Made by a program: the position numbers and the translations under genes
The notes under the pieces: model-generated
Seen by the model: only the letters and a program-made list of their open reading frames with translations
What the model was told of the DNA's origin: nothing
Databases searched by the model: none
NCBI RefSeq assembly: GCF_017488845.2
Contig: NZ_CP083371.1
Span: forward strand, 1,550,001-1,614,000
Origin: Ensifer canadensis
Lineage (GTDB): Bacteria; Pseudomonadota; Alphaproteobacteria; Rhizobiales; Rhizobiaceae
Length of the DNA stretch: 64,000 nt
Reading direction: 5' to 3'
Shown: positions 52,214 through 63,491 of the stretch, piece by piece
Numbering within the stretch: the first letter of the stretch is position 1
Layout of the letters: each line of letters begins with the position of its first letter

Positions 52214-52810
52214 CTAAGGCCGCTCGCCTTGCAGCTGTTGCTCCAGAAACGGCAGATTGTCCTGGCCCCAATAACTCTCGCCGTCATAGCCGAACGTCGG
52301 GAACCCGAAGACGCCGCTCTTGAGAGTATGCTCCCGATCGGACGCCCATTTCTCGACAACGTCTGCGGCACTTTCCCGCGCAAGCAAGGCACTGCCATCG
52401 AAGCCTGCGCGCGTTGCTACTGCCTCGCGCACCTCTGACCGGCCGATGTCCTCGGCTCGGACCCAGAAGGCTTCCTGCAAAATCTCCGTCAAGGCGAACC
52501 AGTCCTTGCCGTCGAGATAGGTGGCAATCACCATCCGTGACGCAGGCGTGGGATCGGCGAGCGGCGGACGGCCGTCGAGCAGAAGTTCCCTGCCCCGCAC
52601 ACGGCTCCAGCGCTTCAGGTCGCGCGTGCCGTACGCTCGTCGCGCCTGCGGCCGATTGCGCGAGAAGATGCCGCCGTTTTCCTCGACCACCGTGGCCATG
52701 TAGGGCGTGATTGCCGCTTCGTGCCGGCGTGCGAGAGCCGCAAAGGCTTCAAGCCCGATGAACGACCAGGGCGAGCCGATCGAGAAGAAGTAGTCGATGC
52801 TTTTTGTCAC
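52214..52810 (-). CDS. 2-hydroxychromene-2-carboxylate isomerase-like, DsbA/GST-kappa fold
   Basis: 198 residues from GTG 52810. Begins with DYFFSIGSPWSFIGLEAF, where the thioredoxin-fold active site has SPWS in place of CxxC, as in the kappa-class GST and HCCA isomerases that use glutathione. Later text, ESAADVVEKWASDREHTLKSGVFGFPTF and YWGQDNLPFLEQQL, is characteristic. It may isomerise an aromatic intermediate or work on a glutathione-bound compound. It is the last gene of a leftward cluster, 48 bases after an LLM gene. Confidence 0.85.
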   Translation of the reverse strand: MTKSIDYFFSIGSPWSFIGLEAFAALARRHEAAITPYMATVVEENGGIFSRNRPQARRAYGTRDLKRWSRVRGRELLLDGRPPLADPTPASRMVIATYLDGKDWFALTEILQEAFWVRAEDIGRSEVREAVATRAGFDGSALLARESAADVVEKWASDREHTLKSGVFGFPTFGYDGESYWGQDNLPFLEQQLQGERP

Positions 52811-52858
52811 TGTCAGATCTGCCTCATGGGTTTTGGATCTGGGATTGTAGGCAGCGGC

Positions 52859-53920
52859 CTAAGCCGCCGCCGGGTTCGCTGGCAGCGTTCGAGCGGCCTC
52901 GCCCTTCGTCGGCGACCAGCCAAGCTCCGGTGCGATGCGCGTAAAGACATCATCGAGGATCTGGCGATACTCGTCGTGTTCGAATTCGTAGGGCAGTTCG
53001 AGCCTGAGCTCGCGCACATGCGGCAGGATCGGATCGGCCAACAGCCGTTCGAGGATCTGCTCGGACGTACCGACGAGATCGCTGGCAAACAGCGTGCGCC
53101 GCTCGCCCTGTGGTGTCAGCGTGCGCTCATGCCGGCTGGCGGCGTAGTCGAGATAGCGGCGCCGGGTGCTGGCGTTGGCGCCATCGAGCGGAACGATGAC
53201 GCGCCCGAGCGCGACGCGTTTCTCTGCGCCGCCAGCCTGCCGATAGGTTTCGAGCTGGCGTGCCTGCGCCTCGAAAAAGTCGTTGGTCTGCTCGCCTGTC
53301 GTGACGTTGCCGATCAGGAGATTGAAGCCGTTCTCGCCGGCCCAGCGGGCGGAGCGCAAGGAGCCGCCACCGTACCACAGCCTGTCGACAAGCCCCTTGG
53401 CATGGGGTTGCAACCGTGGGCGCTGCGGGCCGAACGGTGTCTTGATGACGGTATGCTCGTCGCCGAGAAATGCCCCGCGCAGATTATCTGCAAAACGCAG
53501 AACCCGCTGATGGGAGAAATCGCTGGCAGACCAGTCTCCGTCAAAGGCGAGCGGACCGATGAGGTCCACATGTGGCGGGCGGCCCGCGCTCAGGCCGATA
53601 TTCAGGCGGCCGCGCGACAACACGTCAACGGTCGAAAGGTCCTCGGCCAACCGGTAGGGGTTCTCATAGCCAATCGGGATCACCGCCGTGCCGAGCTGAA
53701 TGCGATCGGTTCTCTGGGTCGCCGCCGCCAGAAAGGCGGCCGCCGACGAGATGCCGGGCTCCAGGTGGCGCTGCCGCACCCAGGCGCTGGCGAAGCCGAG
53801 CCTCTCGCCATATTCGAGAAGGCGCAGCGTCTGCTCCAGCCCCGCCAAGGGATCGTCGCTCGCGTAGTTTCCGGGAGTGAGAAAGCCGATATGATCGATC
53901 GAGATCTTATGCTCTGTCAT
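52859..53920 (-). CDS. LLM class flavin-dependent oxidoreductase 1
   Basis: 353 residues from the ATG at 53920, with GAGGTGAG seven bases upstream. Luciferase-like barrel: EYGERLGFASAWVRQRHLEPGISSAAAFLAAATQRTDRIQLGTAVIPIGYENPYRLAEDLSTVDVLSRGRLNIGLSAGR is the central FMN region (positions about 36-115). Members use FMNH2 or F420 and oxygen to oxidise or cleave small molecules, often organosulfur compounds. Its substrate should be shared with the importer encoded upstream. It starts 11 bases after the binding-protein gene. Confidence 0.88.
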   Translation of the reverse strand: MTEHKISIDHIGFLTPGNYASDDPLAGLEQTLRLLEYGERLGFASAWVRQRHLEPGISSAAAFLAAATQRTDRIQLGTAVIPIGYENPYRLAEDLSTVDVLSRGRLNIGLSAGRPPHVDLIGPLAFDGDWSASDFSHQRVLRFADNLRGAFLGDEHTVIKTPFGPQRPRLQPHAKGLVDRLWYGGGSLRSARWAGENGFNLLIGNVTTGEQTNDFFEAQARQLETYRQAGGAEKRVALGRVIVPLDGANASTRRRYLDYAASRHERTLTPQGERRTLFASDLVGTSEQILERLLADPILPHVRELRLELPYEFEHDEYRQILDDVFTRIAPELGWSPTKGEAARTLPANPAAA

Positions 53921-53931
53921 CGTTGCTCACC

Positions 53932-54870
53932 TCAGGATTTCGGCAGGCCGGGTGGATTGGTTTCCGACTTCGGCAGCGCCTCTTCCGCCAGGTGCCAGCG
54001 CTCGAGAATTTTGGCGTAAGTGCCATTGTCAATGAGGCCGTTGGTGGCGGCGGTCAAGGCGTCGGCTAGGCCACTGTTCTTGCGCGTGGTGATCGCCACG
54101 TCGGATCGCTCGGGCCAACCGGCGCTCAAGGTGCCGACGCGTTTGATGTTCCGGTCGCGGGCGGCAATGAAGACGAGCTGCGCATGCGGCTGGACGATCA
54201 CGTCGGCGCGGCCTGCAGCCAATGCGACAAGGCTCGTCGCCTCGTCGTCATAATATTGCAGCTCGAGCGGCTTCAGCCCGACGGAGACGTTCTCGTCGTT
54301 CCATTTGAGAAGAATGCGCTCCTGGTTTGTCCCGGCGCCAACGATGATCCTCAGGCCAGCGGCATCCTTCGGCTCCTTGATCGATGTAACTGCGCTGTCG
54401 GCCTTGACGAAGAAGCCATGCAATCCCTGACGGTAGCTCGAAAAGTCGAACTTCTCCTTGCGCTGTTCCGTCACGCCGACATTGGAGATCACCGCATCGT
54501 ATTTGCCCGAGGTCAGGCCGAGCGGCCAATCGATCCAGGCGATTGGCACGAGCTCCAGCGTCAACCCCAGACTATCGGCGACGGCCAAAGCATATTCCGG
54601 ATCCGCGCCGATGACGGTCTTTGCATCGTTCGCATAGGTCGCAAGCGGCGGGCCGCCGGGGCTGACGGCAACGGTGAATTTGCCGGGGGTGACGAATTTG
54701 AAGCTTGGCGGTATCGCCGCAATCGCCGCCTCGTTTCGTTCGGCACGGATGCGCCCCGGTTGTTCAGGGCTGAAATCGAAGCCGTCGGCGGCCAGCGCCG
54801 GGGCAAGGTGGAAAAGTGCCGTCGCAAATGCGGCGATGAACGAGGGGCGTAATGCAGCTAGACCAAGCAT
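53932..54870 (-). CDS. Amino-acid ABC transporter substrate-binding protein (family 3), paralogue A
   Basis: 312 residues from the ATG at 54870. Signal peptide to about residue 28 (AFATALFHLAPALAAD). Family-3 receptor with RAERNEAAIAAIPPSFKFVTPGKFTVAVSPGGPPLATYAND, DWPLGLTSGKYDAVISNVGVTEQRKEKFDFSSYRQ, and the end ETNPPGLPKS. Very close in layout and wording to the next gene (paralogue B), including the RAERNEAAI and NPPGLPKS ends, so the two arose by tandem duplication. A cystine or S-substituted cysteine ligand is inferred from the neighbours. Confidence 0.9.
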   Translation of the reverse strand: MLGLAALRPSFIAAFATALFHLAPALAADGFDFSPEQPGRIRAERNEAAIAAIPPSFKFVTPGKFTVAVSPGGPPLATYANDAKTVIGADPEYALAVADSLGLTLELVPIAWIDWPLGLTSGKYDAVISNVGVTEQRKEKFDFSSYRQGLHGFFVKADSAVTSIKEPKDAAGLRIIVGAGTNQERILLKWNDENVSVGLKPLELQYYDDEATSLVALAAGRADVIVQPHAQLVFIAARDRNIKRVGTLSAGWPERSDVAITTRKNSGLADALTAATNGLIDNGTYAKILERWHLAEEALPKSETNPPGLPKS

Positions 54871-54945
54871 TTCTGTCGTCTCCGGAAGGGATGTTGAACG
54901 AACGGGCGGCGGCAAAAGCAGGCGCCGACCCGCAACAGGCAATGA

Positions 54946-55890
54946 TCAGGAGCCGCTCTTCGGCAGGCCCGGTGGGTTGGTCTGCGACGCGTCGACCGCC
55001 TCGTCGGTCAGGCTCCAGCGCTTCAGCACCTCGCCGTATTTGCCGTCCTTGATCAGGTCGTTGATGGCAAGGGTGATCGCGTCGGCAAGGCCACCACCCT
55101 TGCGGGTCGTCACCGCGATCTCGGCGGTCAGCGGCCAGCCGCCGCTGGCGATGCCGACGACCTTGGTGTCGTTGCCGATCGAGGCGGCATAGGCGCGCGT
55201 CGCATTGGGGTTGAATTCGACGTCGGCCCGGCCGGACTGCAGCGCCAGGTCACCAGCCGCGCGGTCGTCATAATATTGCACCTCGATCGGCTTCAGCCCG
55301 GCGGCGACGTTCTGCCTGTCCCATTCCAGAATGATCTTTTCCTGATTGGTGCCGGCCCCGGTGATCACCTTCAGGCCCGCCACGTCCTTCGGTTCCTTGA
55401 TCGATGTGATCGGGCTGTCGGACTTGACGAAGAAGCCGAGCACGTCGCGCCTATAGGTGGAGAAGTCGAATTTCTCCTTGCGCTCCTCGGTCACGGTCAC
55501 GTTGCTGATCACCGCATCATATTTGCCGGAGGCGACGCCGAGCGGCCAATCGGCCCAGGCGACCGCGACGAGATCCAGTTCGAGGCCGAGGGAATCGGCC
55601 ACCAGCGAGGCGAGATCGGGATCGGCGCCGACGACCGTTTTGGAGTCCGATGCGTAGGTGGCAATCGGCGGATCCCAGGGGTTGACGGCAACGGTGAATT
55701 TTCCTGGGTTTACGAACTTGAAGTCGGGCGCGATCGCCTTGATGGCCGCTTCGTTCCGCTCGGCCCGCACGCGGTTGGACGTATCCGGGCTGAGATCGAA
55801 CTTCTCCTGCGCCTGAACCGAGGCCGTACCGAGCGTCGCTGCGGCGACCGCTCCTGCCAAAAGCAGTTTTGCTCTATCGAAAAATGCCAT
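54946..55890 (-). CDS. Amino-acid ABC transporter substrate-binding protein (family 3), paralogue B
   Basis: 314 residues from the ATG at 55890, which has GGAG nine bases upstream; ATG 55905 is weaker. Signal peptide to about residue 28 (LLLAGAVAAATLGTASVQAQ). FKFVNPGKFTVAVNPWDPPIATYASD, DWPLGVASGKYDAVISNVTVTEERKEKFDFSTYR and TNPPGLPKSGS mirror paralogue A. Two receptors for one importer widen its ligand range, as in the Bacillus YtmJ/YtmK pair. It lies 77 bases after the fused transporter gene. Confidence 0.9.
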   Translation of the reverse strand: MAFFDRAKLLLAGAVAAATLGTASVQAQEKFDLSPDTSNRVRAERNEAAIKAIAPDFKFVNPGKFTVAVNPWDPPIATYASDSKTVVGADPDLASLVADSLGLELDLVAVAWADWPLGVASGKYDAVISNVTVTEERKEKFDFSTYRRDVLGFFVKSDSPITSIKEPKDVAGLKVITGAGTNQEKIILEWDRQNVAAGLKPIEVQYYDDRAAGDLALQSGRADVEFNPNATRAYAASIGNDTKVVGIASGGWPLTAEIAVTTRKGGGLADAITLAINDLIKDGKYGEVLKRWSLTDEAVDASQTNPPGLPKSGS

Positions 55891-55967
55891 GTACTTAAAC
55901 TCCATTTCATCTTTGGGTTGCAGATTGTGTCGGCGCGATCCAGCGTGCCCATGCACGCCTGGAATTT

Positions 55968-57743
<1,776 letters not shown>

Positions 57744-57786
57744 GATGCATCCTCTCTGGATGGTTGGCGCCCGTTGGACGCCGGCG

Positions 57787-58338
57787 TTACGGGTGGCTCA
57801 CTGCCTGCGGATGCGATGGGCGCGGCTCTCCGAGAAGCGCGAGCGACGCGACGAGATGGGTGATGTCCTTCTCGAACGGCAGCGTCTTGTAGACCTCCGG
57901 ATCGGCAGCGACGTCGAACAGCGCCGTGTAGCCATTGACGAGATAGAGACCCACTGCCTCCGGCTGCCGGAAGCCGGTGGTCAGATAAATGCGGGAATAG
58001 CCTTGCCTTGCTGCTTGCGCTTCGAGTTCGAGCAGAACCCTGCGCGCCAATCCCTGGCGGCGCAGGTCGGAGCGCGTCCAGATGCGTTTGAACTCCGCGG
58101 TGCGGTCGTCGTAGTGCTTGAACGCACCGCCGCCGATCGTCTCGCCGTTGCGGATCAGCAGCACGAAATTGCCATGCGGCGGCGCGAAGGCATCAGGTGG
58201 ATAGCGGTTGAGTTCTGCCGCAGCACCCTCGTCGCTGAAGTAGTTGCCGTAACGGCTGTCATATTCGATGATCAGTTCGTCGATCAGCGGCTTGGCACGC
58301 GGGTCGAGGGGGGTGGTGTAGAGAAACGTATCGCTCAT
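57787..58338 (-). CDS. GNAT family N-acetyltransferase
   Basis: 183 residues from the ATG at 58338. Acetyl-CoA site visible in RIWTRSDLRRQGLARRVLLELEAQAARQGY at about residues 88-118, preceded by GGGAFKHYDDRTAEFK and followed by the late strand LTTGFRQPEAVGLYLVNGY. In the Bacillus ytm and yxe gene sets a GNAT enzyme acetylates S-(2-succino)cysteine before a flavin enzyme acts and an amidohydrolase removes the acetyl group; the same three enzyme types occur here. The exact substrate is inference. Confidence 0.88.
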   Translation of the reverse strand: MSDTFLYTTPLDPRAKPLIDELIIEYDSRYGNYFSDEGAAAELNRYPPDAFAPPHGNFVLLIRNGETIGGGAFKHYDDRTAEFKRIWTRSDLRRQGLARRVLLELEAQAARQGYSRIYLTTGFRQPEAVGLYLVNGYTALFDVAADPEVYKTLPFEKDITHLVASLALLGEPRPSHPQAVSHP

Positions 58339-58363
58339 GGTTTCGCCAATCCCGTTGTCGTCA

Positions 58364-59551
58364 TCATGCGAGGAAGGTTTCGACCAGCCGCACCCAATAG
58401 CGGGCGGCAGGCGCGATGATTGCGTCGTTGAAGTCGTAGTTGGCGCTATGGAGCGACGCGCTGTCGCCATTGCCGACGAAGAGATAGCTGCCGGCCTTCT
58501 CCTCCAGCATGAAGGCGAAGTCTTCGCTTGCCGTGCGCGGCTTGAAGTTGCTCACGATCTGGCCGGGGCCGAAGGCTTCTAGTGCGACACTGCGGGCAAG
58601 CTCCGTCTCGGCGCGGTGATTGATCAGAGCCGGGAAGCCGCGGCGATAATCCACCTCCGCGGTGGCGCCGAAGCTTTCGGCCTGAGCGCACGCCAGTGCA
58701 GGTACCCGCTCGCCGAGCAGTGCGCGGGTCGCCTCGTTGAAGGCCCGCATGGTCAGCTTCAGCGCCACGCTTTCAGGAATGACGTTGGATGCCGAACCGC
58801 CATGGATCGAGCCGACGGTAACCACCGCCATCTCCTGCGGGTCGACATTGCGCGAAACCACGCTCTGCAGGGCGGTGATCAGCGACGCGGTCGCTAGCAC
58901 CGGATCGACGGTCAGCTGCGGTTCCGCCCCATGGCCACCCTTGCCGACGATCGTGATGTTGCACTGGTCGACCGAAGCCATGGCGGCACCGGCAACGAAG
59001 CCGAATTGCCCTGTTGGAACGCCCGGCCAGTTGTGCAGGCCGAAGACGGCGTCGGCTGGAAACCGTTCGAACAGCCCTTCGGACAGCATCTTGCGCGCGC
59101 CGGCGCCGATCTCTTCGGCCGGCTGGAAGATCAGCCGCACGGTGCCGTCGAAGCGGCCTGCTTCCGCCAGATAGCGTCCGGCGGCAAGCAGGATTGCCGT
59201 GTGGCCATCGTGCCCGCAGGCATGCATGACGCCGCGATGGACGCTGGCATGGGCAAGACCCGTTGCCTCCTCGATCGGCAAGGCGTCCATGTCGGCACGG
59301 ATGCCGATGCTGCGTTGGCCTTCACCCCGGCTCAAGGTGGCGACGACACCGGTTCCGCCAATTCCCGTTGCCACCTCGTAGCCCCAGGAAGAGAGCCGAC
59401 TGACGACGATTTCGCTGGTGCGGTGTTCGTGAAACGCAAGTTCCGGATGGCGGTGGAGATCGTGGCGTAGCGCGACGATCTCATCGAGATAGGCGCCGAT
59501 GCCTCGCTCGACCGCGTCCCCCGCCTGTGTGTCCTTGACGATCATGTTCAT
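58364..59551 (-). CDS. M20 family amidohydrolase (YxeP/hippurate hydrolase type)
   Basis: 395 residues from the ATG at 59551, with GGAG six to seven bases upstream. Metal sites: HRHPELAFHEHRT, then RADMDALPIEEATGLAHAS, MHACGHDGHTAILLAAGRYL, and QPAEEIGAGARKMLSEGLFERF, the standard M20D signature, with a dimerisation domain in the middle (VGKGGHGAEPQLTVDPV). It removes acyl groups from N-acyl amino acids. Next to an LLM monooxygenase and a GNAT enzyme, deacetylation of an N-acetylated cysteine derivative is likely. Confidence 0.9.
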   Translation of the reverse strand: MNMIVKDTQAGDAVERGIGAYLDEIVALRHDLHRHPELAFHEHRTSEIVVSRLSSWGYEVATGIGGTGVVATLSRGEGQRSIGIRADMDALPIEEATGLAHASVHRGVMHACGHDGHTAILLAAGRYLAEAGRFDGTVRLIFQPAEEIGAGARKMLSEGLFERFPADAVFGLHNWPGVPTGQFGFVAGAAMASVDQCNITIVGKGGHGAEPQLTVDPVLATASLITALQSVVSRNVDPQEMAVVTVGSIHGGSASNVIPESVALKLTMRAFNEATRALLGERVPALACAQAESFGATAEVDYRRGFPALINHRAETELARSVALEAFGPGQIVSNFKPRTASEDFAFMLEEKAGSYLFVGNGDSASLHSANYDFNDAIIAPAARYWVRLVETFLA

Positions 59552-59570
59552 CGGCGGCTCCGTCGACGCC

Positions 59571-60920
59571 TCAAGCGCCGACGGCCCTTCCCTGCTCGAT
59601 CTCTTCCGCCGCCGCCGCATAGCGGCTCTCCCTGTAGGGCAGCCCCAGATGATCACGCAGCGTCTCGCCCTTCAGATGCGGGTCGAAATAGCCGCGCTCT
59701 TCAAGAATCGGCAGCACGTGGGCGGCGAAATCCTGCAGGCCTTCGGCAATGACCGGGAAGCCGAGGATGAAGCCATCTGCCGCCTCACCATCGACCCAAC
59801 GGATGATCTCGTCGGCGATGTGGTCTGCGGTGCCTATGAAGGCGGTCCGCGGCGTCGCAACATCAAGCGCGATCTCGCGAAGAGTCTGGCCGGTCTCGCG
59901 CGCCGTCTTCTTGATGCGGTCGGTCGTCGCGCGAAAGCTGTTCTTGCCGATATCGCCGATGTCGGGGAACGGTTCGTCCAGGGGATAGGCACTGAAATCA
60001 TGGTGATCGAAGAACCGGCCGAGATAGAGCAGCGCCTCCTCGACCGTGACCAGCGCGCGGATTGCCTGATACTTGGTCTCCGCCTCCGCGGCCGTCGAGC
60101 CGACGATCGGCGCGATGCCGGGGAAGAGGCCGATATCGGCCGCCCTTCGGCCTTGAGCAATCGCACTCTGCTTGATCTGCTTGTAGAAGGCTTGAGCATC
60201 GTCGATCGGGCCGCCATTGGTGAAGACGGCATCGGCATGTTTGCCGGCAAGACGGATACCTGAATCGGAAGCCCCTGCCTGGAAGATCACCGGCTGTCCC
60301 TGGCGCGACCGGCTGATGTTGAGCGGCCCTTCGATGCGGAAGAAACGGCCTTTGTGGTTCAGACGGCGCATCTTGGCCTTGTCGACATAGACGCCAGCCT
60401 GACGGTCACGGACAAAGGCATCGTCGTCCCAGGAGTCCCAGAGGCCCTTGGTCGCATCCAGATACTCGTCGGCGATCTCGTAGCGCAGCTCATGTTCCGG
60501 ATGCTCGCGCCCATAGTTGCGGCCGGAGCCCTCCAACGGCGAGGTCACCGCGTTCCATCCGGCCCGCCCGCCGCTGATCAGGTCGAGCGAAGCGAACTGG
60601 CGGGCGATGGTGAAGGGGTCGCTGTAGGAGGTCGAAACGGTACCGACGAGCCCGATCTTCGAGGTCGATGCGGCAAGCGCAGACAGAATGGTCAGCGGCT
60701 CGAAGCGGTTGAGAAAATGCGGGATCGACTGTTCGTTGATATAGAGGCCGTCGGCGACGAAGGCGAAAGCGATACCGGCGGCTTCCGCCTTGCGCGCCGT
60801 GTCGACGAAGAATCCGAAGTTGACGCTAGCGTCGGCGGGACCGCTCGGATGCTTCCAGGCATTCATGTGGCCGCCGGGGCCCTGCAGCATGATACCGAAG
60901 GTGACATTTTTCTGGGGCAT
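59571..60920 (-). CDS. LLM flavin-dependent monooxygenase, NtaA/SnaA/DszA family
   Basis: 449 residues from the ATG at 60920, with AAGGA eight bases upstream. Marker sequences: [73 protein letters not shown] (about positions 70-128), and YRLA-type C-terminal [13 protein letters not shown] text ([12 protein letters not shown]). The subfamily oxidises nitrilotriacetate, dibenzothiophene sulfone and N-acetyl-S-(2-succino)cysteine (YxeK, YtnJ) using FMNH2. The M20 gene begins 19 bases later. No flavin reductase gene is seen nearby. Confidence 0.9.
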   Translation of the reverse strand: MPQKNVTFGIMLQGPGGHMNAWKHPSGPADASVNFGFFVDTARKAEAAGIAFAFVADGLYINEQSIPHFLNRFEPLTILSALAASTSKIGLVGTVSTSYSDPFTIARQFASLDLISGGRAGWNAVTSPLEGSGRNYGREHPEHELRYEIADEYLDATKGLWDSWDDDAFVRDRQAGVYVDKAKMRRLNHKGRFFRIEGPLNISRSRQGQPVIFQAGASDSGIRLAGKHADAVFTNGGPIDDAQAFYKQIKQSAIAQGRRAADIGLFPGIAPIVGSTAAEAETKYQAIRALVTVEEALLYLGRFFDHHDFSAYPLDEPFPDIGDIGKNSFRATTDRIKKTARETGQTLREIALDVATPRTAFIGTADHIADEIIRWVDGEAADGFILGFPVIAEGLQDFAAHVLPILEERGYFDPHLKGETLRDHLGLPYRESRYAAAAEEIEQGRAVGA

Positions 60921-60943
60921 GGACGAGATCCTTGTGCGGATGT

Positions 60944-61939
60944 TCAGGCGACGAGCGAAAGCCGCTCTCTGGCGATGAGTTCGATCGATGCGAAGCGTTC
61001 GGCCGCAGGAAGGGCTGGCGTGTCGATCACGAATTCCTTGACGCCGTAGCGGCGGTGAAGCGCATCAAGCTCCTGGCGGACCTGCCGCGGCGTTCCGTGC
61101 AGCACGCTCGGGCTCTTTTCCTCGACCCGGTAGTCGCTGACGCCCGCCTGGCGCGCGAATTCGGCCGCCTGTTCCTCACTGCCGACATTGACGCTTTGGC
61201 CGTTGCCGAGGAAAACCTTGAAGATACGAAGGCCGGCGACGCGCTCGCGGGCGCGCTCCTCGCTTTCCGCTGCCAGCGCCGCGACTGCCAAAATCGGCCG
61301 ACCACCGCCCGTTGCGCGCTCGTAAGCCGCAACAGTTCGCTCGATGTTGTCCGGATCACCATTGAGATGCGCGGCAAACACCAGTTGCCAGCCTTTTGCA
61401 GCGGCAAGCTCCGCACTCTCGACACTGGCCCCAAGCAGGAACCTTTCAGGCGCATGGACGGGCAAGGGCGTTGCCAGCAACGCTCCGTCGTCGGATTTTC
61501 CGGGCGCAAGATAGTGGTTGAGATCGCTCAGCTGTTCGGCAAAACCCGGCTTGCGCTCGGGATCGATGCCGATCTGTAGTGCCCTTGTCGAGAGAGGAAA
61601 GCCACCCGGCGCCTTGCCGACACCGAGATCAACCCGTCCGGGCGCAAGTGATGCCAGGAGGTTGAACGTTTCGGCGACCTTGTAGGCGCTGTAATGCTGC
61701 AGCATGACGCCGCCGGAGCCGATGCGGATCTTGGATGTGCGCGCCAGGAGATAGGCAATCAGCGTTTCGGGCGCCGAGCTTGCCAGCCCTGTCATGTTGT
61801 GATGCTCGGCCAGCCAGAAGCGGTGATAGCCCCACTCTTCCGCTTTCGCCGCCAGCCTGGCGGTTGCCTGCAACGCGTCAGTTGCGGTGGTTCCCGGATC
61901 GATCGGGCTCTTGTCGAGAAGACTGAGAAGATAGGACAT
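60944..61939 (-). CDS. LLM flavin-dependent oxidoreductase 2 (MsnO8-like)
   Basis: 331 residues from the ATG at 61939. The MsnO8-type start [19 protein letters not shown] and [75 protein letters not shown] cover the barrel core (positions about 38-112). The family is broad and the substrate unknown. It is the first gene of the leftward cluster; its upstream region holds a palindrome and a -10-like box. It starts 23 bases before the next LLM gene. Confidence 0.88.
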   Translation of the reverse strand: MSYLLSLLDKSPIDPGTTATDALQATARLAAKAEEWGYHRFWLAEHHNMTGLASSAPETLIAYLLARTSKIRIGSGGVMLQHYSAYKVAETFNLLASLAPGRVDLGVGKAPGGFPLSTRALQIGIDPERKPGFAEQLSDLNHYLAPGKSDDGALLATPLPVHAPERFLLGASVESAELAAAKGWQLVFAAHLNGDPDNIERTVAAYERATGGGRPILAVAALAAESEERARERVAGLRIFKVFLGNGQSVNVGSEEQAAEFARQAGVSDYRVEEKSPSVLHGTPRQVRQELDALHRRYGVKEFVIDTPALPAAERFASIELIARERLSLVA

Positions 61940-62316
61940 GCCGAGTGTTCCAGATTGTCATAGCGTCCGTACTGGTCGCCATTACTCCATAAAACACATA
62001 GACAATATGCATTATAAGAAATGCATTTCTATTTCGGGGCGGGATGAGAGAAAAACCCGCCCAAAGTTTGCAGCCTGGAATCTCGCTGAAGACAGGGTGC
62101 GCCACATGTGGTCGGCGCTGGAAGCCAGCCGTTCGACCGGAAGTGCAGGAGATGGGCTGCAGTCAGCCTTGCGGAAACAACGCCGATGCGTGGTCCGGCG
62201 ACACGATTGCTCGACGCCAGCTTCGGCTGAGGCAGCGCGGCGATCCTGAGATGTGGAGGCGGCGAAGAAGGATGGGGAAGCACCGGCGCGCAGCAGAGCC
62301 GCGCGCCGCTCGCAGA
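61940..62316. promoter_or_regulatory. 377-base region with probable promoter and palindrome
   Basis: No gene supported. For the leftward cluster there is TATAAT on the minus strand at 62016-62011. Overlapping its upstream side is the perfect 14-base palindrome AGAAATGCATTTCT at 62017-62030, a candidate operator. A related tgcatt occurs again at 62008. No good -35 box was found. The rest of the region, up to the DUF992 gene end, appears empty. Confidence 0.4.
62285..62307 (-). terminator. Hairpin after the DUF992 gene
   Basis: Stem GGCGCGC / GCGCGCC with a nine-base loop, ten bases past the stop of the leftward DUF992 gene. The downstream minus-strand sequence is only mildly T-rich (GGTGCTTCCCC), so termination strength is uncertain. 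Confidence 0.45.
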
Positions 62317-62844
62317 TCAGTTCACCGAAGTGAGCGTCATCGACGTGCCGGTCGCGGCAACGTTGAGGCCGAGTTGACCCGTCACACTGACCGTCTGCAG
62401 GTGGATGGCACCGGCCGTACCGCCGATGAGGATGTTGGCGCCGACGCCTGCACCGAGCGTCGCTTCGGCGGTCGCACCCTGGTAGATGCCGCTCAACGCG
62501 CCCTTGTGATAGCCGGCGGTCGGCGCGAACACCGCCCAGATCAGCCGGCTGCGGGTGGTGAAGCCGACATCGACGCCGAGCTTGCGGATCGCACCGGCAT
62601 AGTGGTCGGAAGCCTCCGCGCCGACGGTCGAACGGAAGACGCATTGGACTTCCTTGGCCGAACCCAGGACATAGCCGGCACCGCCGGCAATGTTGCAGTC
62701 GAGGTAACCGATCTTGACGCCACCGCGCGCGTCCGGCTCCCGGTAGGTGTCCTTGTAGGTCGGCAGGTCGGCGGCATTGACGGCCCACGCACCGGCAGAC
62801 GCCAGGGTTGCAGCAGTAAGCGCCATCGCAAGACTCTTTTTCAT
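62317..62844 (-). CDS. DUF992 family secreted protein
   Basis: 175 residues from the ATG at 62844, with an excellent AAAAGGAG upstream. Signal peptide about 1-24 (ALTAATLASAGAWAVNAAD). The mature part has VKIGYLDCNIAGGAGYVLGSAKEVQCVF with two cysteines that may form a disulfide, and a repeated small-residue C-terminal half (GATAEATLGAGVGANILIGG, ending LTSVN) that suggests beta strands. The DUF992 family is common in Rhizobiales and has no defined function. Periplasmic or surface location is likely. Confidence 0.85.
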   Translation of the reverse strand: MKKSLAMALTAATLASAGAWAVNAADLPTYKDTYREPDARGGVKIGYLDCNIAGGAGYVLGSAKEVQCVFRSTVGAEASDHYAGAIRKLGVDVGFTTRSRLIWAVFAPTAGYHKGALSGIYQGATAEATLGAGVGANILIGGTAGAIHLQTVSVTGQLGLNVAATGTSMTLTSVN

Positions 62845-63165
62845 AGTTCGCTCCTTTTCGGATCGTTATTGATCAACAGCACTCGGTCTTTTGGAAAACG
62901 AATCGAGCAACAGAGACGTCACCGTTGAACGCCGATCGGACATTTCGAAGGCACCGCTCCGGGCGCAAGCACCCGTATGCAAGTTTGCGGCGGACTGTTG
63001 CTGATGGAGAACACCAATCGCCTGCGGACACCTGCCGAAAGGCAGTTGCGCCAATATGGACACAGGATGGCGATGGCGTCGGACCAGTGTGGCTCGAAAG
63101 CCGCATAGCGAGACAGATCTGCAGAAGGTGCCGCCACCGGGAGCGTCGCTTCAACCGCCCATCCG
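62845..63165. promoter_or_regulatory. 321-base region without a convincing gene
   Basis: Probably holds the promoter of the DUF992 gene. Short open frames are present on both strands but have no ribosome site or family signature. Nothing structured was seen. Confidence 0.35.
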
Positions 63166-63378
63166 TCAGCCTGCCTTGCGGTCAAGCCCCGTCAGCCACC
63201 CAACCGTCATCAGAACGAGGATTGCCGCAAGGGCAAGCAGACCGACGGCATACATCACGAGGAATTCGAGGATGCGCGGCACGAATAGCAGCGCCTGTCT
63301 CGGCAGCGATTGAGCACCACGCCAAGCGGGCAGCTCATCCCGATTGAAAGCCTCCAGCCGACGAACAAGAAAACGCAT
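63166..63378 (-). CDS. Small single-helix membrane protein, unknown function
   Basis: 70 residues from the ATG at 63378, with AGAGGTGG just upstream. A basic, soluble N terminus (RFLVRRLEAFNRDE) precedes a hydrophobic stretch at about 33-62 (VPRILEFLVMYAVGLLALAAILVLMTVGWLTGL) long enough for one or two helices, then a short basic end. No family recognised. Leftward like its neighbours. Confidence 0.6.
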   Translation of the reverse strand: MRFLVRRLEAFNRDELPAWRGAQSLPRQALLFVPRILEFLVMYAVGLLALAAILVLMTVGWLTGLDRKAG

Positions 63379-63491
63379 GTCCACCTCTTCCGGCCGACGG
63401 CAAGCCAAGGTGGCGCGCCGGCAATTCCCGTTTGAACATCGCTGGCCAGTCGTTGCTGCGACTGGCGGTCGATACGCAGCCTCGCCCGCCC

